From contig JALHLR010000003.1 of NCBI GenBank assembly GCA_022844475.1, positions 74,892 through 138,891 on the forward strand: DNA of 64,000 nt, read 5' to 3'. A program made the translations under genes and the position numbers. Every line of letters starts with the position of its first letter. Positions within the stretch are counted from its first letter, which is position 1. This stretch comes from Hyphomonadaceae bacterium (GTDB lineage: Bacteria > Pseudomonadota > Alphaproteobacteria > Caulobacterales > Hyphomonadaceae). Shown piece by piece: positions 58,255-64,000 of this stretch. Under the pieces are notes generated by a model. The model was not told where the DNA came from, did no database searches, and was given only the letters and a program-made list of their open reading frames with translations.

Positions 58255-59805
58255 TCAGGCCGGCGGCTGGTATTCATCCCGCAGCTGTCGCTTTAGCACC
58301 TTGCCAATCGAGGAACGCGGCAACGTCTCCACCACGATCGCGTAGGTCAGCCGCTGCGTCTTGCCGACCCGACCATTGAGCCACGTCTTCAGCGCCTCGG
58401 CCGTCGCCGTCTCGCCCGTCCGCAACACAATGAACGCCGCTGGCGTCTCGCCCCATTCGCGTGATGGGATGCCGACCACAGCGGATTCCGCGACAGCCGG
58501 ATGCTTCGCCAGCTCGGCCTCGAGGTCGCTGGGGTAGACGTTGAAGCCGCCCGTGATGATCATGTCCTTCTTACGGTCGCCGAGCACCAGAAACCCGTCC
58601 TCGTCGAACCGGGCCACATCACCAGTCCGGATGAAGCGCTCGCCCTCTGGGCTGTACCATTCAGCGTCGGCCGTCTTCTTCGGCTGGTTGTGATAGCCCG
58701 TCATGATCGAGATCGACCTGCCGACAACTTCTCCGGTCTCGCCGTGCGGTAGCTCCTTGCCATCCTCGCCGATGATCCGGATGTCGTGCCCCGGCGCTGG
58801 CTGGCCAACCGTGTGCAGCTTGTGCGGAAACTCATGCGCGCGCAGCAGGCACGATCCACCACCTTCTGTCATGCCGTAGATCTCGACGAGCCCGCCCGGC
58901 CAACGCTTCAGGATGTCGGCCTTCAGGTCTGCTGGAAACGGGGCGCTGGTACAGGTCTTCATGCGATAGGATGACAGATCAAAACTATCGAAGTCCGACA
59001 GGTCCATCAGCCGCCGATACTGCACCGGCACCAGCATGGCATGAGTGGCGCGATGCTGCTGTGACAATGCGAGAAAGCCACGCGCGTCGAACTTGCGCAT
59101 CAGCACAACCGTCCCGCCACGCATCAGCGCCGGGATCAAACTCACGAGCGTCGTGTTCGAATAGAGCGGCGTCGAGACCACTGTGATTGCATCGGGACCA
59201 TAGCCGAGCGTCTCGGCGCGCCTCACATGGCCCCATCGCATCTTGTGCGGCTGGACTATGCCTTTCGGCGCACCGGTGGTGCCAGACGAATAGATGATAT
59301 TGAACGGCTGGTCAGGATCGATCTCGACGGGTGCGGGCTTAGACTCCTCAAACGCCAGCCACGCCGCAAATGACTGATTGCGGGCGCCTTCAAGCGCGAT
59401 GCGCTTGGCAGCAGGAGGTTCAGCGACAGACTCGAGCGCAAGTGAGGCTGCATCGTCCACGAAAACTAGCTTCGCGCCGCAGTCCCTTACCATCATCGCC
59501 AACTGCTCGGCGGTGGAGGATGGCGCAAGCGGGCAGGCGGCAGCTCCCGCGCGCAGGGCGGCGACAAAGATCGCCACATACTCAATCGAAGACGGACTAC
59601 AGATGGCTACCGTATCCAGCCTCCGTACGCCGTCCCGCTGCAGAGCCACAGCGGCCCGATCGATCAGCGTATCGAGCCCTGCAAACGTCAGCATGCGATC
59701 GCCATCGACTACCGCCGGATGATCCGGTCGGCTGCAAGCATGGGCCCGGATCAGCTCCGGCATGGTTGCAAACGGTTGCGCCATTAGATCATCGAAGGTC
59801 GGCAT
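58255..59805 (-). CDS. Acyl-CoA synthetase (AMP-forming), second of two
   Basis: 516 residues, class I adenylate-forming family. P-loop FNIIYSSGTTGAPKGIVQPH, EIYGMTEGGG, ERFIRTGDVARFDEDGFLVLGDRKKDMIITGG and catalytic Lys in SSIGKVLKRQLRDE. Similar in size to its neighbour but clearly diverged from it, so probably a different acyl substrate. Two bases separate it from the enoyl-CoA hydratase gene upstream. Confidence 0.9.
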   Translation of the reverse strand: MPTFDDLMAQPFATMPELIRAHACSRPDHPAVVDGDRMLTFAGLDTLIDRAAVALQRDGVRRLDTVAICSPSSIEYVAIFVAALRAGAAACPLAPSSTAEQLAMMVRDCGAKLVFVDDAASLALESVAEPPAAKRIALEGARNQSFAAWLAFEESKPAPVEIDPDQPFNIIYSSGTTGAPKGIVQPHKMRWGHVRRAETLGYGPDAITVVSTPLYSNTTLVSLIPALMRGGTVVLMRKFDARGFLALSQQHRATHAMLVPVQYRRLMDLSDFDSFDLSSYRMKTCTSAPFPADLKADILKRWPGGLVEIYGMTEGGGSCLLRAHEFPHKLHTVGQPAPGHDIRIIGEDGKELPHGETGEVVGRSISIMTGYHNQPKKTADAEWYSPEGERFIRTGDVARFDEDGFLVLGDRKKDMIITGGFNVYPSDLEAELAKHPAVAESAVVGIPSREWGETPAAFIVLRTGETATAEALKTWLNGRVGKTQRLTYAIVVETLPRSSIGKVLKRQLRDEYQPPA

Positions 59806-59807
59806 GC

Positions 59808-60608
59808 CTATCTGCCTTTGAAAACGGGATCGCGGCGCTCATGAAAGGCGGCGCGGCCCTCGCGGAAATCTTGACTGTCGAAGCAGGCATCGATTGCGGC
59901 CTGCGCAGCTGGCCGGAGCGTCGGATCGCTGGCGGCGCGGCTGGAAAGCTTGGCAGCCGCATACGTCATCGGCGCTGTCGCAGCGATCTGATCGGCAAGC
60001 GTGCGGATTGTCTTGTCGAGCAAGGCCTCGGACACGACATGATTCACCAGCCCCAGCCGCCAGGCTTCGGCGCTTGTGAGTTGCCGCGCCGTTGCGATCA
60101 TGTCGAGCGCGATGCCTGACCCGACGATCCCCTGGAGGCGCTGCAGGTTCTCCAACTCGTACCCCAGCCCGAGGCGGCCTGCCGGCACTCCAAAACGCGA
60201 CCCTTCGGTGCAGATGCGTATATCGCACGCACTGGCGATCACCATACCGCCGCCGATGCAGAACCCCCTGATCATGGCGACCACTGGCAAAGGCGCAGAC
60301 AGCAGGGAGGCCGTGGCTGCGCCAACCGCCTCAGTGAAATCCCGGTTTGATGCCGCATCATTCCGCTGAACGTCGAACTCGGCGATGTCGGCGCCCGAAA
60401 TGAATGCCCGCTCACCGGCGCCGCGCAGCACGATGCAACGCACGGCCGGATCAGCCAGAAGCGCAGCGACGGCTACAGGGATAGCGTCCCACATGTCGCG
60501 TCGGACGGCATTTAGTCGTTCTGGCTGATTGAATGTAAGCCAGCCGATCGCGCCCTCGGTTTCGGTCAGGATCCGACCCTCGGCATACTGCTGAACACCT
60601 GCCTGCAT
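59808..60608 (-). CDS. Enoyl-CoA hydratase/isomerase family protein
   Basis: 266 residues from ATG 60608; ATG 60614 is also possible but has GAGG directly against it. Crotonase fold with the oxyanion-hole segments RAFISGADIAEFD and CIGGGMVIASACDIRICTEGSRFGVPAGRLGLGYE. Hydrates, isomerises or cleaves an acyl-CoA. First gene of the four-gene operon with the two ligases and lldD; the set would activate and degrade a carboxylic acid by beta-oxidation-like steps. Confidence 0.92.
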   Translation of the reverse strand: MQAGVQQYAEGRILTETEGAIGWLTFNQPERLNAVRRDMWDAIPVAVAALLADPAVRCIVLRGAGERAFISGADIAEFDVQRNDAASNRDFTEAVGAATASLLSAPLPVVAMIRGFCIGGGMVIASACDIRICTEGSRFGVPAGRLGLGYELENLQRLQGIVGSGIALDMIATARQLTSAEAWRLGLVNHVVSEALLDKTIRTLADQIAATAPMTYAAAKLSSRAASDPTLRPAAQAAIDACFDSQDFREGRAAFHERRDPVFKGR

Positions 60609-60712
60609 GTGCATCCTCGCGGTACCGTTACGTTGACCCGCACCCGTTGGGCCGGTACGAATCGATACATTAGCGCTAGGGCCTAACCCGTATCTGAGGC
60701 AAGGTCCGGTGG

Positions 60713-61735
60713 ATGGGTTGGGATGGATTGAAGTCGCCAGACAGGCTGGCGGCCGACGGAGCGCCTGCTGACATGGCGGAAGACGCCCTACCTCCCGGCC
60801 TTGCGAGCGATCATGACGTACTTGTCTTCGCCGAAGCAGAGTTGGCGGCCGGACGACCTGCGGCGCTCGTCACGATCGTTGGCCTCGATGGACCATTTTC
60901 GCGGCCACTCGGCGCCCAGCTGGCCGTCGCTGGTGACCGTCGCTTCGCCGGCAGCATCTCGGGCGGCTGCCTGGAGCAGGCTCTGACCGAGGAAGCCCAG
61001 ACCGCGCTTCGTGAAGGCTCGAACCGAACGCTTCGCTACGGCAGTGGTTCGCCCTATCTCGATGTGCGCCTGCCATGTGGCGGCGGCCTCGATCTTCATG
61101 TCGATGCCTCACCAGGCCGCGAGTTGCTCCAACAGGCGATCGCGCTCGGCCGATCGCGTACACCCTTTGCACTCGGCTTCGATCCCAAATCCAGCCGCAG
61201 CAGCCTTCGGCTGCTCGAAGTGAACGAAAGCGGCCGGGCAGGCGAGTTTGTCCGCCGGTACGACCCACGCTTGCGGATCGTCCTTGCTGGACGCGGATGG
61301 GAAATCGTCGCCATGAGCCAGATGGCGCGCACGTCTAACGTCGAACTTGTCGTCGCCAGCCAGGAACAGGCGACACTCGACTTCTGCCGATCTCACGCCG
61401 ATGATCTCATCCGGCTTACAGTGCCGACGGCGGCGCCGTCGCTTCCACTCGACGCAAACACCGCCGTCGCGTGTCTCTTTCACGAACACGAATGGGAAGC
61501 GCCGATCCTGCTCGATGCGCTGCGCAGCCCGGCCTTCTATGTCGGCGCGCTTGGCTCGCGCCAGACGCACCAGCGTCGCATCGAAACCCTCCGCGCACTC
61601 GGCGCCGGACCCGATGACATCACGCGCCTGACCGGTCCGATCGGTCTTTTTCCGTCACAGGACCCACGTTCGCTTGCCGTCTCAGCGCTCTCGGAAATCG
61701 TGAAGGTCTGGAACGAGCGCGGAGGATCGCGATGA
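60713..61735 (+). CDS. XdhC/CoxI-family protein
   Basis: 340 residues. XdhC proteins bind molybdenum cofactor and insert it, after sulfuration, into xanthine-dehydrogenase-type enzymes. The N-terminal part has GSISGGCLEQAL and LDVRLPCGGGLDLHV; the C-terminal Rossmann part has RIVLAGRGWEIVAMSQMA and FYVGALGSRQTHQRR. The start may be ATG 60713 or 60773. It overlaps the next gene by four bases (ATGA), and the pair resembles XdhC-MocA units. No molybdoenzyme is in this window. Confidence 0.85.
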   Translation: MGWDGLKSPDRLAADGAPADMAEDALPPGLASDHDVLVFAEAELAAGRPAALVTIVGLDGPFSRPLGAQLAVAGDRRFAGSISGGCLEQALTEEAQTALREGSNRTLRYGSGSPYLDVRLPCGGGLDLHVDASPGRELLQQAIALGRSRTPFALGFDPKSSRSSLRLLEVNESGRAGEFVRRYDPRLRIVLAGRGWEIVAMSQMARTSNVELVVASQEQATLDFCRSHADDLIRLTVPTAAPSLPLDANTAVACLFHEHEWEAPILLDALRSPAFYVGALGSRQTHQRRIETLRALGAGPDDITRLTGPIGLFPSQDPRSLAVSALSEIVKVWNERGGSR

Positions 61736-62463
61736 GCGTGCCCCTGAACCGGGTCGTCGTCATGCTGCTGGCATCCGGCCTGTCACGCCGCTATGGCAGA
61801 CGCGACAAGCTGATGGCACGCCTTGGACACAAGCACCTGATCGACCATTCAGCCGACGTCATCGCCAGCCTGCAAGTGCTCGCGCGCGTCGCTGTTTGTC
61901 CGCCGGACCACCACAGCATTCGCAACAGCCTTGCCGGCAGGTTCGTAATCGCACTCAACAAGAAGCCCAAGCACGGCCTCGGCCACTCCATCGCCGTGGG
62001 CGTGCAGGTCGCGCTTCAGTTCAAGCCAGATGCTATCGTCGTCTGTATGGGCGACATGGCGTTCATCGAGCCATGGCTAATAGAAGCCCTTACGGCGAAG
62101 CTTGGCGACGCCGACATCGTCCACGCCGGCGCACCTGGACGCGTGCGTCCCCCAACAGCGTTCGGCGCAGCGTGCTTCGACCAACTCAGCAAGCTGGAAG
62201 GAGACGACGGCGCAAAGAAGATTATCGGGCAGGGTGGGTTCCGCGTTCTCGGCCTCAACGCGCCATCGCCTCTATTGCTCGACGTCGACACGCGAGAGGA
62301 GCTGAACTTTGCACGCCGCCAGCTTGAGCTGCGTGCCAAGTATCCACAGCAGCAGATCGCTCCGGAACCAGCGACGCCTTACACAACGTCATCGAAACCC
62401 CTGGCAGCGGCAGCCGAGCAGGTGGCGCCTACCCCGCGCCGGGCGAACGCTCGGCAGTCTTGA
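61732..62463 (+). CDS. MobA/MocA-like nucleotidyltransferase
   Basis: 243 residues. NTP-transferase signature near the N-terminus, VVVMLLASGLSRRYGRRDKLMARL, with the glycine-rich loop and conserved Lys; CMGDMAFIEPWLIEAL and GAACFDQLSKLEGDDGAKKII follow. MocA proteins attach CMP to molybdopterin for xanthine-dehydrogenase-type enzymes. Translationally coupled to the XdhC-like gene. The last about 35 residues are low-complexity, and the 3' 35 bases overlap the convergent mazG. Confidence 0.82.
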   Translation: MSVPLNRVVVMLLASGLSRRYGRRDKLMARLGHKHLIDHSADVIASLQVLARVAVCPPDHHSIRNSLAGRFVIALNKKPKHGLGHSIAVGVQVALQFKPDAIVVCMGDMAFIEPWLIEALTAKLGDADIVHAGAPGRVRPPTAFGAACFDQLSKLEGDDGAKKIIGQGGFRVLGLNAPSPLLLDVDTREELNFARRQLELRAKYPQQQIAPEPATPYTTSSKPLAAAAEQVAPTPRRANARQS

Positions 62464-63310
62464 CGTCGGTCCACAGCGCTTCCTGCTCGTCGAGCGAAAG
62501 CGCCGCGAAGTCCTGACCACGTGCGCGCGCAAGTGTCTCCATAGCACGGAAACGCTTGCCAAACTTTGAATTGGCGGCGCGCAAAGCTTCCTCCGGATCC
62601 ACTGAGAGCTTCCGGCACAGATTGGCGACCACGAACAGGATGTCACCTAACTCCTCGGCCACATGCGCCTCGTCCCGCACCGGCGCAGCAATAGCCTCCT
62701 CGAGTTCCCGAATTTCTTCCTGAAGCTTATGGAAAACCGGTTCAGGCGAAGGCCAGTCGAACCCGACCCGGGCGGCGCGCTTGGCAAGCTTCTCGGCCCG
62801 CATCAGGGCCGGCAAACCCAGCGCAACCCCGTCTATGGCACTCGGCGTCCCATCTTGCACCTTTCTCGCCCGTTCAGCCGCTTTCATAATCTCCCAGGCG
62901 CCGGACTGCGCATCAGCATCCGCAATCGTAGCCGACCCAAATACATGCGGATGCCGGTCGATCATCTTCTCGACCAGACCGCGCACGACGTCGTCGATAT
63001 CGAAATGCCCGGCCTCTTCAGCCATGCGCGCGTGGAACACCGACTGGAACAACAGGTCGCCAAGCTCGCCCTGGAGCTCACCCATGTCATTCCGCTCGAT
63101 CGCGTCGGCGACCTCATAGGCCTCCTCGATCGTATACGGCGCGATCGTACGGAAGGTCTGCGCCACATCCCAGGGACACCCCCCAACCGGATCCCGCAGT
63201 CGAGCCATTAACGCCACCAGATCGCGAAACGCGTCGCCTGACGAGGGGAGGGAGGACCCTCCCTCGACGCCGGCGTTGCCGCCTGCGGAAGCCTTGTCCG
63301 TCTCAGCCAC
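62429..63310 (-). CDS. mazG: Nucleoside triphosphate pyrophosphohydrolase MazG
   Basis: House-cleaning enzyme that removes abnormal NTPs. 293 residues from GTG 63310, which has AGGGGG eight bases upstream; GTG 63319 is an alternative. Two MazG domains: the first with RDPVGGCPWDVAQTF and metal-binding EEAYEVADAIERNDMGELQGELGDLLFQ, the second with EEIRELEEAIAAP and EELGDILFVVANLCRKL. Its 3' end overlaps the mocA-like gene by 35 bases on the opposite strand. Confidence 0.95.
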   Translation of the reverse strand: MAETDKASAGGNAGVEGGSSLPSSGDAFRDLVALMARLRDPVGGCPWDVAQTFRTIAPYTIEEAYEVADAIERNDMGELQGELGDLLFQSVFHARMAEEAGHFDIDDVVRGLVEKMIDRHPHVFGSATIADADAQSGAWEIMKAAERARKVQDGTPSAIDGVALGLPALMRAEKLAKRAARVGFDWPSPEPVFHKLQEEIRELEEAIAAPVRDEAHVAEELGDILFVVANLCRKLSVDPEEALRAANSKFGKRFRAMETLARARGQDFAALSLDEQEALWTDVKTAERSPGAG

Positions 63311-63375
63311 GCCCCACACCCCCTATTGCGTCAGTCGCATAATCAACATTATGGGCAATTAGATTGATATTGAAA

Positions 63376-64000
63376 TCAGCCACGTAGCGGCATCTCCAGC
63401 TCCATCCCGTCATAGGCGGGCTCCACGCCCGCTGGCAGCTCGGACCGCAGCTTGGCGTAGTCCAGGTCGACATGCAGGTTCGTCAGCACGGCGCGCCGCG
63501 GCTTGAGCCGCTCGATCCAGGCCAGCGCCTCCGCAACGCTCGCATGCGTCGGGTGCGGTCTGTAGCGCAGCGCATCGACCACCAGCGTATCGAGCCCATA
63601 CAACCGCTCGAGCGTCACGTCCGGCAACCGTACCACATCGTTGCAGTAGCCAAACGTCCCAATCCGAAAGCCCAGCGAACTGATCCCACCATGGTCCTGC
63701 GTCAGCGCCAGCATCTCCAGGTCGCCACCCAGACCTCCGAGCCTGACCGCCTGCCCCGCTACCAGATCGTCGTGCCGGTCGAGGATCGCAGGGTACGCGC
63801 CCGCCCCCTCGAAGCAGTATCTGAACCGGTCTCCGACGACGCGAGCCGTCTCGGCGTCCATGTGCAGCGGGATGCGCTTCATCGCGCGGAGCACGAGCGC
63901 GCGCAGGTCGTCGATGCCATGGCACTGGTCAGCGTGTTCATGTGTGAGGACGACCGCGTCCAGCCGCGTGACCTGGGCCGCCAGCAACTGCTCCCGCAGA
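63376..64000 (-). CDS. MBL-fold metallohydrolase (5' end beyond window)
   Basis: Metallo-beta-lactamase-fold hydrolase in the PhnP-like group. The frame is open to base 64000 (codons for LREQLLAAQVTRLDAVV), so the N-terminus lies outside; at least 207 residues are present. The metal site is VLTHEHADQCHGIDDLRAL, where the last position of HxHxDH is Gln, as in some alphaproteobacterial relatives; further ligands include the His in LTQDHGG and ALRYRPHPTHAS. Possible acts: cyclic phosphodiester hydrolysis. Together with mazG it lies in a TatD-MBL-type neighbourhood only if tatD follows, which cannot be seen. Confidence 0.85.
   Translation of the reverse strand, partial: LREQLLAAQVTRLDAVVLTHEHADQCHGIDDLRALVLRAMKRIPLHMDAETARVVGDRFRYCFEGAGAYPAILDRHDDLVAGQAVRLGGLGGDLEMLALTQDHGGISSLGFRIGTFGYCNDVVRLPDVTLERLYGLDTLVVDALRYRPHPTHASVAEALAWIERLKPRRAVLTNLHVDLDYAKLRSELPAGVEPAYDGMELEMPLRG

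Overview
The window (about 62-65% GC by eye) looks like a chromosomal segment of an alphaproteobacterium, most plausibly from the Caulobacterales/Hyphomonadaceae side of the class. The reasons are: a radA-cvpA-purF gene order with an SDR gene after purF; an E1-beta subunit of pyruvate dehydrogenase with its own lipoyl domain behind ftsB; a TipF-like degenerate EAL protein with two membrane helices; a CC0125/CC1285-type lipoprotein; SOS boxes of the alphaproteobacterial direct-repeat type (GAAC-N7-GAAC); and two promoters of the EcfG general-stress-response type (GGAAC-N16-CGTT). I see no prophage, transposase, CRISPR array, rRNA or tRNA gene.

Layout. 1-4.75 kb (minus): radA-cvpA-purF, a frameshifted RibD/DHFR-like gene, and an SDR gene running off the left edge. 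4.9-8.3 kb: cysteine synthase, a PLP decarboxylase, a small lipoprotein and a VOC protein. 8.3-16.5 kb: the two subunits of a heterodimeric methylmalonyl-CoA mutase, separated by an EF-hand protein, an SDR, a Tat-type lipoprotein with an Rv2525c-like domain and a PQQ-type sugar dehydrogenase. 16.6-18.7 kb: nitronate monooxygenase and threonine dehydratase. 18.7-26.8 kb: SOS-boxed ssb, ftsB, then pdhA-pdhB-pdhC, two small unknown genes, lpdA and, 14 bases on, a TIR-domain protein. 26.8-35.2 kb: thioesterase, msrB, SDR, stress-type membrane protein glsB with an EcfG promoter, a beta-lactamase-fold hydrolase, a GmrSD-like DUF262/DUF1524 protein, an FAH-family hydrolase and a metallo-beta-lactamase-fold protein that has lost its metal ligands. 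35.6-45.4 kb: TipF-like protein, HAD phosphatase, TauD-type dioxygenase, an intact EAL phosphodiesterase, sodB, a degenerate squalene-synthase-fold protein, trmFO and two unknown envelope proteins. 45.4-53 kb: uvrA with its own SOS box, a TspO-like membrane protein with an EcfG promoter, a small SET-domain methyltransferase, a histidine kinase/response regulator pair and a five-EF-hand protein. 53-64 kb: secF without secD, a dicarboxylate symporter, an enoyl-CoA hydratase/two acyl-CoA ligases/2-hydroxyacid oxidase operon, xdhC-mocA, mazG and an MBL hydrolase running off the right edge.

How it works together. Central carbon metabolism is strongly represented: pyruvate dehydrogenase is complete here (E1, E2, E3), methylmalonyl-CoA mutase links propionate to succinate, and dctA and lldD would feed C4 acids and 2-hydroxyacids in. 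Two regulons can be read directly from DNA motifs: SOS (ssb and uvrA, about 30 kb apart) and the EcfG stress response (glsB and the TspO-like gene). Two genes have the domain make-up of antiphage effectors: the TIR protein (26.0 kb) and the DUF262/DUF1524 protein (31.6 kb). They stand alone and are not in a typical defence island. The most interesting items are the lpdA-TIR adjacency, the paired SOS and EcfG sites, the split mutase locus, the metal-less MBL protein, orphan secF, and several strong inverted repeats in gene-free stretches.
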